The position numbers were made by a program, and so were the translations under genes. A stretch of 19,185 bases of DNA. Origin: Porticoccaceae bacterium UBA1117. Lineage in GTDB: Bacteria; Pseudomonadota; Gammaproteobacteria; Pseudomonadales; Porticoccaceae. The notes under the pieces are model-generated. The model had not been told where the DNA came from, did not search any database, and saw only the letters and a list, made by a program, of their open reading frames with translations. The stretch lies in NCBI GenBank assembly GCA_002313335.1, contig DCBC01000054.1:9182-28366 (forward strand). The letters run 5' to 3'. Below are positions 1 to 8,829 of this stretch, in pieces (positions within the stretch are counted from its first letter, which is position 1; each line of letters opens with the position of its first letter).

Positions 1-708
1 ACCAAAACTATTTTTGAGGTCGATGACTATGCAAATTCACTCGCTTGGTACCCCCTTGTAGGCGCTTTAATTGGCCTGATAATATATCTATCAGGCGCAG
101 GTCTGGCGGGTATTAGCTCTCCGTCTTTGATTGCAGCCTTGGTTCTCATTATTTGGGTACTATTGTCCGGGGCTCTGCATTTGGATGGCGTGGCGGACTG
201 TGCGGATGCATGGGTTGGCGGATTTGGTGATCGTGCAAAAACCCTTAAGATATTAAAAGACCCAGCCTCTGGCCCAATAGCGGTGGTCACACTGGTGCTA
301 CTACTGTTATTGAAGTGGTCAGCACTCAGCATAGTGATCGACTCCTCCTATTGGTCAATTATTTGGGTAACTCCAGTCTTAGCACGAAGTGCGATGCTGC
401 TAATATTTTGGCGTTTTGATTATGTTAGTTCTAGCGGTCTTGGGTCACCACTAGCCGCGGGATTTTCGACCCGTCGTATTGGTTTTGCGCTTTTAGTGGT
501 CATTGTCGGCGTGACTAGTCTGTTATCTGTGCAGAGCGGTTTGTTGCTATGTCTTGTTGGACTGACCAGCTTCATTATTTTTGTCTGGAAACGTTCCTGT
601 TATCAGCGCTTGGGTGGCTTCAATGGGGACTGTGCTGGCGCCTTAATTGAACTGCTAGAATTGGGGTATCTGCTTGGGTTAGCTTTATTAGTGGGTGTTA
701 ACATATGA
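1..708 (+). CDS. cobS: Adenosylcobinamide-GDP ribazoletransferase (cobalamin synthase), 5' partial
   Basis: This is the integral-membrane enzyme that joins alpha-ribazole (or its phosphate) to adenosylcobinamide-GDP, the last assembly step of cobalamin. The reading frame is open from base 1, so the gene starts upstream; an internal ATG at 127 is not the true start. The visible 235 residues include the family signature HLDGVADCADAWVGGF, a metal-binding acidic stretch, followed by ILKDPASGPIAV. Several hydrophobic helices follow, and near the C-terminus GGFNGDCAGALIE, which matches the conserved GG.TGD..GA..E block of CobS. Its TGA stop overlaps the ATG of the next gene in an ATGA arrangement, indicating translational coupling with cbiB. 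The missing part should be only the N-terminal few dozen residues. Assignment is by family motifs and context and is secure. Confidence 0.95.
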   Translation, partial: TKTIFEVDDYANSLAWYPLVGALIGLIIYLSGAGLAGISSPSLIAALVLIIWVLLSGALHLDGVADCADAWVGGFGDRAKTLKILKDPASGPIAVVTLVLLLLLKWSALSIVIDSSYWSIIWVTPVLARSAMLLIFWRFDYVSSSGLGSPLAAGFSTRRIGFALLVVIVGVTSLLSVQSGLLLCLVGLTSFIIFVWKRSCYQRLGGFNGDCAGALIELLELGYLLGLALLVGVNI

Positions 709-1616
709 CTGCCATAGCGGCCTTATTTGGCGTACTAATAGATTATTTTATAGGTGAGCCTAGGCGTTGGCATCCCCTGGTGGGATTTGGTCATGCGGCC
801 ATATGGCTAGAGAAAAAATATAACCGCAGTGATTCTGCCAGAGGTAAGTGGCTTGGACTCGCCTGTTGGTCATTACTGGTTGTTCTGCCTTCTGGCGCTT
901 TGTATCTGCTGTTGCAAGAGTTATCAGGTTTAACTATATTTTTGATTAATTGTTTGACGGTTTATTTTGTCGTTGGACTCAATAGTCTGGCTTCGCATGG
1001 TCGTAATGTCGCAAAGAAGTTACTCCTTGGGGATACTGTTAATGCCCGTCTTCAGCTGTCGATGATGGTTAGTCGTGACACTAACGAATTAACGGATCAA
1101 CAGATCGCCGCTGGAACCTGCGAGTCTTTGCTGGAAAACGGTAGCGATGCGGTTTTCGCTCCAATATTCTGGTTTATCCTTTTCGGTGCGCCAGGGGCTA
1201 TATTTTATCGATTTTCTAACACGTTGGACGCGATGTGGGGATATAGATCAGATCGCTATCGCCAGTTTGGTTGGGCCGCGGCACGAATTGATGATCTTTT
1301 AAACTGGTTGCCGGCGCGTTTAACGGTGTTTGGCTATGCTGTCAGCGGCCATTTTAGTAAGGCCATTAGCTGCAGCCGACAGCAGGGTGGACTGACCGAG
1401 AGTCCAAATGCGGGGCATGTGATGGCCTCTGGTGCTGGTGCGTTAGAGATCACATTAGGAGGGCCCGCTACCTATAACGGTGTCGAGCATCAGCGCCCGG
1501 CTTTCGGAATCGGCCCACTAGCGACAGCAATTGATATCGAAAAATCGATTGGTTTAATTCAGCGCTGTACGGTACTTTCACTGCAGGCTATTTTAGTGAT
1601 AGCGTTCTTTCTATGA
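705..1616 (+). CDS. cbiB: Adenosylcobinamide-phosphate synthase CbiB
   Basis: CbiB (called CobD in the aerobic nomenclature) is a membrane enzyme that amidates adenosylcobyric acid with aminopropanol or aminopropanol phosphate to form adenosylcobinamide (phosphate). The 303-residue length is normal. Visible family blocks are GEPRRWHPLVGFG near the N-terminus, VSRDTNELTDQQIAAGTCES with ENGSDAVFAPIFWF in the middle, and NTLDAMWGYRSDRYRQFGWA followed by DDLLNWLPARLT. Several hydrophobic helices separate them. The ATG lies inside the stop of cobS (ATGA), and its own stop overlaps the next ATG in the same way, so the gene is the second member of a coupled cluster. It is also the enzyme that would consume cobyric acid released by the CbiZ-like protein encoded downstream, which links the two clusters functionally. 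Confidence 0.95.
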   Translation: MTAIAALFGVLIDYFIGEPRRWHPLVGFGHAAIWLEKKYNRSDSARGKWLGLACWSLLVVLPSGALYLLLQELSGLTIFLINCLTVYFVVGLNSLASHGRNVAKKLLLGDTVNARLQLSMMVSRDTNELTDQQIAAGTCESLLENGSDAVFAPIFWFILFGAPGAIFYRFSNTLDAMWGYRSDRYRQFGWAAARIDDLLNWLPARLTVFGYAVSGHFSKAISCSRQQGGLTESPNAGHVMASGAGALEITLGGPATYNGVEHQRPAFGIGPLATAIDIEKSIGLIQRCTVLSLQAILVIAFFL

Positions 1617-2713
1617 GCCTGGATATCAATAATCTAACCCACCAAAGACCTGTCCATGGGGGGGCGTTACATCGCGCTGTAAATGAATTTGGAGGGAAGC
1701 TTGGTGATTGGATTGATCTATCCACGGGTATTAGTCCGACTAGTTGGCCAGTACCTGATATGCCAGAACAGGTTTGGCAGAGACTCCCGGATAACGATGA
1801 TGGGCTAGTCGCTCAGGCAGCAAGTTACTATGGATGCAAGGTTAGCGAAATATTGCCAATATCAGGGTCCCAGTTTGCTATTGAAAAAATACCACAGCTT
1901 TTGGCAACAAGCGATGTAGCAGTTCCGGTATGGGGTTATGCTGAGCATAGTTTTCGCTGGCAGTTAGCCGGTCATAGGTTGCATTGGTATGAGAACGGGC
2001 ATCAGTTGGAGCAAATGGTGCGCTCTGAAGTAGTTAACGCAGCGGTAGTGATAAATCCCAATAACCCAACAACTGAGACATTCAATAAATCGAAGTTGTT
2101 GAATATTGCCGGTTTACTGGCAAAAAGAGGGGGGCAATTAGTGGTCGATGAGGCTTTTGTGGACAGCTGCTCAGAATATTCCTTATGCACGGCTTTAGCG
2201 GGTCAATCATGCCCACAGGGACTAATTATTTTGCGCTCAGTAGGAAAGTTCTTTGGCCTCGCCGGTATTAGGTTGGGGTTTGTTATTTCCGATAGTTCAT
2301 TTATCCATCGCCTTGAATCTGAGATGTCGCCATGGGCGGTTAATCACGTTGCGCGCTGGCTCGGGCTGAATGCTCTAGCTGACCATGATTGGCATGTTAC
2401 ACAATGTAAGACGTTATCAGATGACTCAGAGTCCTTTCTGCAGCAACTTAAAATAGTACTACCGGACTTTGCATGGCAAAGATCGGATTGTTTTGTGACT
2501 GCGTTTGCTAGCCGTACAAAGTGTGAAAATCTTTACCGGCAACTCGGTGAGGCTGCTGTATTGGTCAGGCTACTTTTCAGTGCTAGAGATGCGCTAAGTA
2601 ATAATAAAAAGGATGGCGCAGCGGTGCGTTTTGGTTTGCCGACTAATAGTCAGCAGTTAGAATTAATGGATAGAATAGAATCCTCCGTCAGGAAGCCCAT
2701 ATGCTCCGATTAA
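1613..2713 (+). CDS. cobD: Threonine-phosphate decarboxylase (PLP aminotransferase fold)
   Basis: This fold-type I PLP enzyme (CobD in Salmonella, CobC in Pseudomonas nomenclature) decarboxylates L-threonine-O-3-phosphate to the aminopropanol phosphate used by CbiB. Evidence in the 366 residues: an N-terminal HGGALHRAVNEFG block typical of the family, the NPNNPT motif at about 148-153, the VVDEAF acidic motif at about 177-182 that contacts the pyridine nitrogen, and RSVGKFFGLAGIRLGF with the Schiff-base lysine at K212. The ATG overlaps the cbiB stop, and the 3' end overlaps btuF by 13 bases. General histidinol-phosphate aminotransferases share these motifs, but the HGG N-terminus and the position between cbiB and a corrinoid-binding protein make the cobamide role much more likely. 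Confidence 0.93.
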   Translation: MSLDINNLTHQRPVHGGALHRAVNEFGGKLGDWIDLSTGISPTSWPVPDMPEQVWQRLPDNDDGLVAQAASYYGCKVSEILPISGSQFAIEKIPQLLATSDVAVPVWGYAEHSFRWQLAGHRLHWYENGHQLEQMVRSEVVNAAVVINPNNPTTETFNKSKLLNIAGLLAKRGGQLVVDEAFVDSCSEYSLCTALAGQSCPQGLIILRSVGKFFGLAGIRLGFVISDSSFIHRLESEMSPWAVNHVARWLGLNALADHDWHVTQCKTLSDDSESFLQQLKIVLPDFAWQRSDCFVTAFASRTKCENLYRQLGEAAVLVRLLFSARDALSNNKKDGAAVRFGLPTNSQQLELMDRIESSVRKPICSD

Positions 2714-3582
2714 AAGTTACCTTCCATTTGTTCTTCATTGTTTTTTGCACAAGTCTTCAAGCAGAAGTGTCGGTAGTCGATGATCTAGGTAATAGTGTGC
2801 GCTTGGACAAGCCTGCCACAAGAATCGTTAGCTTAGCGCCCCACCTTACTGAAATGGTATTTGCTGCTGGTGCTGGAGACTATTTAGTAGGGGTAGTTAA
2901 TTACAGTGATTACCCTCCAGCTGCATTAAAGATTCCCGTGATTGGGTCCTATCAGAAAATTAATTATGAATCTTTGGTCGCATTGCAACCCGATTTAGTT
3001 CTTGTCTGGAATTCTGGCAATGGCCACGAAATTGTCGAGCGCATAAAAGGCTTAGGCTTAGCTGTATTTGTTAATGAACCAAAGCGGCTTCCAGATATCG
3101 CCGACTCTGTTACTAAAATTGGTGTTCTGGCGTCTACCGAGAAGACTGCAGACCAGTCTTCTGCGCACTTTATTCGAACCTATAACAGGCTAAAAGCTAA
3201 CAATAAGAAAACGCCAGTTAAAGTATTTCTTCAGCTTTGGAATGAACCAATGATGACTGTCAATGGCTCTCATATTATGTCAGATGCTATTTCTGTTTGC
3301 GGTGGAGTCAATGTTTTCGCTGATGCAGTCCCTTTGATACCGCGAATCAATATTGAGTCTGTCGTTCAGCGTAATCCGGATATCATTATTGCCACAGGAA
3401 TGGCTGATGAGCGCCCTGAATGGTTGAATTATTGGTTGGTTTGGGGTGATATGGGCGCTGTCCACAATGATAACTTACACTCAATAAATCCAGATATTCT
3501 TAGTCGCCATAGTCCAAGAATCTTACAGGGCGTAGCTCAACTTTGTGACTATTTTGACAAAGCACGGGATAAGCTAAAATGA
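2701..3582 (+). CDS. btuF: BtuF-like periplasmic corrinoid-binding protein
   Basis: This is a helical-backbone (class III) ABC substrate-binding protein that captures vitamin B12 or cobinamide in the periplasm and delivers it to a BtuCD-type importer. The first ~21 residues form a signal peptide ending at a plausible LQA/EV cleavage site. The mature N-terminus has the family opening VVDDLGNSVRLDKPATRIVS followed by LAPHLTEMVFAAGAGDYLVG, and later YESLVALQPDLVLVW, as in BtuF. The 293-residue length is normal for the family. The start ATG is preceded by AGGA about 7 bases upstream and overlaps the end of cobD. Siderophore and haem binders share the fold, so specificity rests on the cob neighbours on both sides. 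No btuC or btuD permease/ATPase genes are visible in the window. Confidence 0.88.
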   Translation: MLRLKVTFHLFFIVFCTSLQAEVSVVDDLGNSVRLDKPATRIVSLAPHLTEMVFAAGAGDYLVGVVNYSDYPPAALKIPVIGSYQKINYESLVALQPDLVLVWNSGNGHEIVERIKGLGLAVFVNEPKRLPDIADSVTKIGVLASTEKTADQSSAHFIRTYNRLKANNKKTPVKVFLQLWNEPMMTVNGSHIMSDAISVCGGVNVFADAVPLIPRINIESVVQRNPDIIIATGMADERPEWLNYWLVWGDMGAVHNDNLHSINPDILSRHSPRILQGVAQLCDYFDKARDKLK

Positions 3583-3586
3583 GATA

Positions 3587-3616
3587 TTTTCAGGTACTCA
3601 AAAAGCATTTTATAAG
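3587..3616 (+). promoter_or_regulatory. Candidate sigma-70 promoter for the riboswitch transcript
   Basis: TTTTCA at 3587-3592 (4 of 6 to the -35 consensus) is separated by 18 bases from TATAAG at 3611-3616 (5 of 6 to the -10 consensus). A start near 3622-3624 would place the 5' end of the RNA shortly before the cobalamin aptamer. This is a pattern match only. Confidence 0.35.
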
Positions 3617-3649
3617 TTCGCCGTAGGGATCGTACTATTCGACAAATGC

Positions 3650-3790
3650 GGCGTTTCCATCTAATATACAAAGCTAACAAAAACGTCATGGAATTCGGTG
3701 TAAGACTTTTTAGTCTGAGTCCGGAGCTGTTCTCGCAACTGTAATTATTTATCCTATGCGGGTAGATAAGAAGCCAGATACATGATTAAC
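3650..3790 (+). ncRNA. Cobalamin riboswitch aptamer
   Basis: The aptamer core is recognisable: GGAATTCGGTGTAAG near 3690-3704, then GAGTCCGGAGCTG, the near-invariant CGCAACTGTAA (3734-3744), and the B12 box AAGCCAGATACATG (3771-3784). A variable hairpin just before the B12 box can pair TTATTTATCC (3745-3754) with GGGTAGATAA (3760-3769), ten pairs including two wobbles, around a 5-base loop. The aptamer lies about 145 bases before the cobN-like start. Cobalamin binding normally represses the genes downstream, so the operon is expected to be induced by B12 shortage. I see no strong intrinsic terminator (GC hairpin plus T run) between aptamer and gene, so control is more likely translational or Rho-dependent. 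The outer boundaries are approximate. Confidence 0.9.
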
Positions 3791-3841
3791 AGAAATGTAC
3801 TTGTTTGGGCGAGTGAACCCAGCTTGGCACAATCGAATGCG

Positions 3842-3871
3842 ATATGATCTGCGTAATTTATACCATCATAT
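3842..3871 (+). repeat. Inverted repeat in the leader between riboswitch and cobN-like gene
   Basis: ATATGAT (3842-3848) and ATCATAT (3865-3871) are perfect 7-base inverted repeats around a 16-base loop. They lie in the ~140-base leader after the aptamer. They could be part of the expression platform, but the stem is AT-only and may be chance. The cobN-like ribosome site (AAGG, about 7 bases before ATG at 3934) lies outside it. Confidence 0.3.
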
Positions 3872-3933
3872 TAGACAATAGATCAGTGTATAGCCCTCTC
3901 TAGCCGCGAACAAAACAGTATCAAGGCGTATCA

Positions 3934-6900
3934 ATGAGATTTGGTTTACTTTTTTTGATTTTTATTAGCTCCGCGGCTTTACCCAATACTGATAGCGATT
4001 ACTTACTGATTATCTCGTCTCAGCGTAATGCTGAAGTTATTGCTGACGCAGCTCGCGTTTTTTATAAAACATACCCTGAAATGTCGCAGTTATCGATTAA
4101 AGCACGTAGTGATGTTCAGTTTTGGGAGCTATCAAAACCGCAGAGGCGTGATTTGATTACGGGAAGTCGCGCCATATTAGGGCTTGCTCTTTATGGTCCT
4201 AGTGTCTCCAATTTGGCGTCTCTGCTTGAACCATCTGACCGACCTCAATTATTGATCAATAGTGATCACAGATTAGTTGCGTTGAGTCGATTTGGTGGCG
4301 TTAAATTATTCCCTGATTTGGCTCAGATGCGTGACATTGCCAAATCGTCACCTGGGCAAGATTTTCAGGCTGACATTAAGCAGCAGCTCAATCAATACCC
4401 AGCTCAGTCACCTTGGTTGAGGGCGCGTGCCTACTGGGCTGCTAGTGGCAGTAAAAACACCTCTCAACTTTTTGCGTGGCTATTTTCTGCACTAGGGGAA
4501 GATATAAGTTATCAGGCGGCTAAGCCCACTGAGCAGGTTCGTTGGTTTTATGACGGATCGATACATGACCAGCTAGCTGGTTTTGTACCGAAAAAATCTA
4601 TTGTTGCGGTCATTGATCATGCTGGCGGTGGTAGACCGGCGGACGCAAAATTATTGGTTGATATATGCGATCAAGCCCTCACTATTTATGATCTGCAATG
4701 TTTGGGTGCACTGGCTTATTGGGGCGAAGCCGGAATAACAGCCGCTAATGAATTACTGGCGCTAAAAGAAAATTTGGCGGCAGTAATCATGTTGCAAGAT
4801 TTTGTTATTGGTGGGGGTGAGGGTCGTGAGCAGGTTACGGAGATTCTCAGTCAACTAAATGTGCCAGTTATCAAAGGAATAAAACTACGTGATCGCAGTG
4901 CCATTGAGAGGCAACTCTCCTCTGACGGATTACCCCAGGATAAAGTCTATTATCAGGTCGCCATGCCAGAGCTTCAGGGTGCCAGCCAGCCTCTGGTGAT
5001 AGCCACCGCAGGCCCCGTTGTTAACGATACATTGACCGGAATTCGTATTCAGGCAATCGCGGCAGATGCAAGTGGTATTCAATCTGTATTGACCAGAATT
5101 GATCGTTGGCGTTCGTTGCAGAGAAAGCGTAATGCTGAAAAGCGTATCGCCATTATTTATTACAATCATCCTCCGGGGCGGCATAACATTGGAGCGGACA
5201 ACTTAGATGTACCCGCCTCTTTATGGCAGATTCTTAATAAACTTAAATCCGAAGGTTATAACACGGGTATCTTGCCTGAGTCTCAGGAACAGTTGCTGGA
5301 TTTGATGCAGGCAAGGGGCGTAAATCTGCCTCGAGATGCTGCAGAACTCGAAAAAATGAGTAGCCTAATTAACCGGATGTCTCCTGCTGAATACTCGTCA
5401 TGGTTTGCTGGTTTGCCTGCTTCTGTTCGACAAGAGATGGAACAGGGCCCTTTCGGATTACTCCATGAACAGTTGAATGCTGCGCTTAATGCCGGTAGAC
5501 CAGAGCTGGCTGAAGATGCTTTAAACCATACACTTGAAGAGATGCATCACTTGCTCGAGGGGGTCGATCATCCGGGCAGAGATCGAGCTTTAGCGTTACT
5601 TGGACAGTTAGAAAATTGTTACCTCGACGCGATTAAAAGTAGCGTGAGACCTATCTGTATGAGCCGTGCCTTATCCATTATTACTGGATTACAGAAAACG
5701 GGTATTGAGGGGCTCGGTGGTTGGGGTGTTGCGCCCGGTAAAGTCATGACCTTTAAAGGCGATCTGTTACTGCCAGGGATTACGTTTGGTAATATATTCA
5801 TTGGTCCGCAACCGCCTCGAGGTTGGGAGATTAATGAAGAGCTATTACATGCAAACTTAGCATTTCCGCCACCCCATCAATATTTGGCCTTCTACCACTT
5901 TTTACGTAATCAGTTTAAGGCTGATGCACTGGTTCATGTGGGCCGTCATTCAACCTATGAGTTTTTGCCACGCCGATCGGTCGGTCTTGCTGAAGACGAC
6001 TATTCACGAATTGTTGCCGGCGATTTGCCGAGTGTTTATCCCTATATTGTCGATGGAGTTGGAGAGGGTATTCAAGCCAAGCGCCGTGGTCTTGCAGTGA
6101 TGGTTGATCATTTGACGCCGCCTTTGGCAAGTACCCCCCTATACGATGAATTACTTCAGTTACGCCAATTGATTGAAAGTTTTGAAGCAAATCATGGTAG
6201 TGGCAACGAGGTTGTTGCTGAGCGATTAGTGGCGAAAATCAGAGAAAAAGTAGACGCCTTGGAACTTAAAGAGGAATTAGCCGAGGCAATGTCTGCTGAA
6301 TTGTCCGTCATGGGCATCGGTTTTGAAGAGGTTGATGATGACATGATGGTGCATGAGGTGGGACATTATCTTACTGATCTCCAAGAGCGGTTTATGCCGC
6401 TAGGTCTGCACATATATGGTAAGGACTGGGAGCCTGAGGCAGTGGAAATGATGCTCACCTCAATGTTGTCAAAAAGTGATACTTTAGAGGCTTCTAACGA
6501 GTATAGAGCTAACCTAAAAGTATCACCAAGTTCAGAAATGCGAGCGCTGATTAATGGGCTCAACGGTGGATATATCTCGCCGGGACAGGGCAATGATCCA
6601 ATCCGCAGCCCCGCTAGTCTTCCGACAGGGCGTAACTTCTATGCTCTAGATAGTAGCCTGATTCCCAGCCGCGTTGCATGGGAACTGGGTCGCGAAATGG
6701 CTACCTCTGCACGCAGTAATAACAGCCAAGACGCTGACAAGAGCGAAGCCCTTATTTTATGGGCCTCCGATGTCGTTCGAGACGAGGGTGTGATGATTGC
6801 CTTCGGCTTAGATATGCTCGGTATTGAACCCGTTTGGAATAGTCGTGGTCTGGTTAAAGGACTTAAACACCAACAGCTGGATAGTGACTTTGACCGAGTA

Positions 6901-8301
6901 CGGCGAGATATAGTCTTTACTACTTCGGGTTTGTTTCGAGATTTATATGGTCAGCAAATGTTATTGCTCAACCAGGCGACACTGATGGCACTGGATGCCA
7001 GTGCTGATACTATTCGTCGAGATCATCCGGCACTCAGTTTAGCGCTTACCGGTGCACTGGCTGATCTTGGTAAAAATGCGATTGGCGGTAATCAATCGTT
7101 AGTAAAAAACCAGGTTGCCGCGCATTGGGTAACACAGACACGCGATTTGATGGCTCAGGGAACCCTCGCAGATGATGCTGGCGTATTGGCGAGCCTTCGG
7201 GTTTTTGGTGATGCCCCAGGCAGTTATGGAGCAGGCATAAACCGATTGGTAGAGCGCTCGGGAGCATGGGAGAAACGAGATGAGCTAGCGGCAGTTTATC
7301 TTCGCCGTTTAGGTCATAGTTATGGGGCGTCAGGATTTGGTGTTCCCTCGCAGGATGCTTTTAAGCGCGTACTTAGTAGTGTTGAAAACACCTATTTTGG
7401 GCGTTCCAGCAATCTTTATGGCCTGATTGATAATAATGATGCTTTCGATTATCTGGGAGGTCTTAGCTTAACAGTAGAAATGCTAACCGGCGCACCACCG
7501 AATAATTTTGTGATTGATCATGCCGATCCTAAAAATGTGAAAACCCAACCGTTGGCACGTGCGTTACGACAAGAATTGCGTGGCCGCTTCTTAAATCCAG
7601 AGTGGCTAAAGGGACAAATGCAACATGATTATGCCGGTGCAAGAACAATGGGTAGTGAGTTTTTAGAGTATCTATGGGGTTGGCAAGTAACTAATCCTAC
7701 CTTGGTTGGTGATTGGGCATGGGAGGAAGTCAAAGCGGTTTATATTGATGATCGCTACGATTTACAGCTTGATGAGTTTCTTGAAGAAGGGCATAACGCA
7801 CATGTTAAAAGTAACATGTTAGCTATTATGCTGGTAGCTATCAATAAAGGGTTTTGGCAGGCAGATGATCAGACGATTAAACAACTAGCAAATAATTTTG
7901 CCGATTTAGTGAGTATCAATGGACTCCCGGGTAGCGGACACACTGATCCTGATAACCCAATGCTTCCATGGCTAGAAACCTATCTTCCAAAACAGCAGTG
8001 GCGGTCAATTGCTGAGCGAATTTCTCTTGCAAAAGGATTATCTGATCCAGCGGATAAGCCCGCAAAAGAAATTTACCGAGTTGCGGAAATTGAATTAAAC
8101 AAACAACCTGACCAAGACATAAGCGACTCTCTTGCAAGTGAGGATGACATAAATTCGGCACAAAAAAATGACAGTCCAAGTATTCAGCCGGCCTATCAAA
8201 GCTGGCAGTGGTGGCTAGCGGTGGTTTTGACGCTCTTTGTCGCGGGCGGATTTTATCGAGGGGTTGTGCAGGCTAGGCATTTGAGCGCGGCCAAAAAATA
8301 A
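3934..8301 (+). CDS. Exported, membrane-anchored CobN-like chelatase large subunit
   Basis: This 1455-residue protein belongs to the CobN/BchH/HmuS family of tetrapyrrole chelatase large subunits. The catalytic-region signature is clear: HVGRHSTYEFLP (H668, H672, E676), then SVGLAEDDYSRIVAGDLPSV and GVGEGIQAKRRGLAVMVDHL; canonical CobN has HxGTHGTLEWLPGK here. Unlike cytoplasmic CobN, it begins with a hydrophobic signal-peptide-like segment (residues ~1-17). It ends with a polar linker rich in D, S, Q and N, then one transmembrane helix near 1425-1443 and a basic tail (RGVVQARHLSAAKK), predicting a periplasmic body with a C-terminal inner-membrane anchor. No CobS/CobT AAA+ partners are present; an ExbB/ExbD-like pair follows instead. 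It may insert or remove metal from a corrinoid, or bind it during import. The family is certain; direction of reaction and substrate are inferred from the B12 riboswitch and neighbours. Confidence 0.9.
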   Translation: MRFGLLFLIFISSAALPNTDSDYLLIISSQRNAEVIADAARVFYKTYPEMSQLSIKARSDVQFWELSKPQRRDLITGSRAILGLALYGPSVSNLASLLEPSDRPQLLINSDHRLVALSRFGGVKLFPDLAQMRDIAKSSPGQDFQADIKQQLNQYPAQSPWLRARAYWAASGSKNTSQLFAWLFSALGEDISYQAAKPTEQVRWFYDGSIHDQLAGFVPKKSIVAVIDHAGGGRPADAKLLVDICDQALTIYDLQCLGALAYWGEAGITAANELLALKENLAAVIMLQDFVIGGGEGREQVTEILSQLNVPVIKGIKLRDRSAIERQLSSDGLPQDKVYYQVAMPELQGASQPLVIATAGPVVNDTLTGIRIQAIAADASGIQSVLTRIDRWRSLQRKRNAEKRIAIIYYNHPPGRHNIGADNLDVPASLWQILNKLKSEGYNTGILPESQEQLLDLMQARGVNLPRDAAELEKMSSLINRMSPAEYSSWFAGLPASVRQEMEQGPFGLLHEQLNAALNAGRPELAEDALNHTLEEMHHLLEGVDHPGRDRALALLGQLENCYLDAIKSSVRPICMSRALSIITGLQKTGIEGLGGWGVAPGKVMTFKGDLLLPGITFGNIFIGPQPPRGWEINEELLHANLAFPPPHQYLAFYHFLRNQFKADALVHVGRHSTYEFLPRRSVGLAEDDYSRIVAGDLPSVYPYIVDGVGEGIQAKRRGLAVMVDHLTPPLASTPLYDELLQLRQLIESFEANHGSGNEVVAERLVAKIREKVDALELKEELAEAMSAELSVMGIGFEEVDDDMMVHEVGHYLTDLQERFMPLGLHIYGKDWEPEAVEMMLTSMLSKSDTLEASNEYRANLKVSPSSEMRALINGLNGGYISPGQGNDPIRSPASLPTGRNFYALDSSLIPSRVAWELGREMATSARSNNSQDADKSEALILWASDVVRDEGVMIAFGLDMLGIEPVWNSRGLVKGLKHQQLDSDFDRVRRDIVFTTSGLFRDLYGQQMLLLNQATLMALDASADTIRRDHPALSLALTGALADLGKNAIGGNQSLVKNQVAAHWVTQTRDLMAQGTLADDAGVLASLRVFGDAPGSYGAGINRLVERSGAWEKRDELAAVYLRRLGHSYGASGFGVPSQDAFKRVLSSVENTYFGRSSNLYGLIDNNDAFDYLGGLSLTVEMLTGAPPNNFVIDHADPKNVKTQPLARALRQELRGRFLNPEWLKGQMQHDYAGARTMGSEFLEYLWGWQVTNPTLVGDWAWEEVKAVYIDDRYDLQLDEFLEEGHNAHVKSNMLAIMLVAINKGFWQADDQTIKQLANNFADLVSINGLPGSGHTDPDNPMLPWLETYLPKQQWRSIAERISLAKGLSDPADKPAKEIYRVAEIELNKQPDQDISDSLASEDDINSAQKNDSPSIQPAYQSWQWWLAVVLTLFVAGGFYRGVVQARHLSAAKK

Positions 8302-8346
8302 TAACAACGATGCCCTGGTTTTTAGGGAAGAAGAAGAGGATTTAGT

Positions 8347-8829
8347 ATGGATTACGGAATGGTTTTGGGTTTGCTTCATCAATTTGTTGGATGGCTACTA
8401 TATCCGGTTATAGGAGTTTTAGCCGTAGCGCTAGCGTTAACGTTGGCCGAACTGGGGCAGGCCCTTGCCGAGTATTTTTACACGCTACCCGCATTTAGTC
8501 AGTGTTGTGAAGAAGTTGATACTGGAGCACAGAAACGGTTTCAAGATCATGCCACAAAGCGACTCGAGGTGACTGATTTGCTGACTCGATCAGGTCCTAT
8601 ACTTGGCCTAATGGGGACACTAATTCCCCTTGGACCAGGACTAACTGCCTTAGGAACAGGCAATTTAGACATTCTAGCGACGGCCTTAACTGTAGCTTTT
8701 GATACGACCGTTGTTGGGTTGCTCATCGGACTTTTCGCCTATGCAATCGGCCGTATTCGACGCCGTTGGTATGAGCAAACATGGCAGCTGATGACAGCAG
8801 AGATGGGTGAGACTAGCAATGGCCAATAA
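8347..8829 (+). CDS. ExbB/TolQ/MotA-family proton-channel protein
   Basis: This small 160-residue inner-membrane protein matches the core of the ExbB/TolQ/MotA family. It has a first helix at about 13-35, a short cytoplasmic segment, then the family signature [20 protein letters not shown] (residues 82-101) in the second helix and [20 protein letters not shown] (113-132) in the third. It is shorter than E. coli ExbB (about 240 residues), lacking most of the large cytoplasmic loop. Its ATG has a good ribosome site (AAGAGGA, about 8 bases upstream) 45 bases after the cobN-like stop. It overlaps the ExbD-like gene that follows. The likely role is to form, with that partner, a proton-driven motor that energises the periplasmic CobN-like protein or a TonB-like function. 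Motor coupling to CobN is inferred from gene order. Confidence 0.85.
   Translation: MDYGMVLGLLHQFVGWLLYPVIGVLAVALALTLAELGQALAEYFYTLPAFSQCCEEVDTGAQKRFQDHATKRLEVTDLLTRSGPILGLMGTLIPLGPGLTALGTGNLDILATALTVAFDTTVVGLLIGLFAYAIGRIRRRWYEQTWQLMTAEMGETSNGQ

Noticed and set aside
2701..3582. Siderophore- or haem-binding protein instead of BtuF
   Set aside because: The fold alone would allow it, but overlap with cobD and the riboswitch-led corrinoid operon directly after favour corrinoid binding.
4930..8179. Minus-strand open frames of 60-91 codons inside the cobN-like gene
   Set aside because: Shadow frames of a clearly coding gene; no coherent motifs or start signals.
3934..8301. Reading the large gene as ordinary cytoplasmic cobaltochelatase CobN or magnesium chelatase BchH
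   Set aside because: The signal-peptide-like N-terminus, C-terminal membrane anchor, motor-type neighbours and lack of AAA+ partners or (bacterio)chlorophyll genes argue against both.
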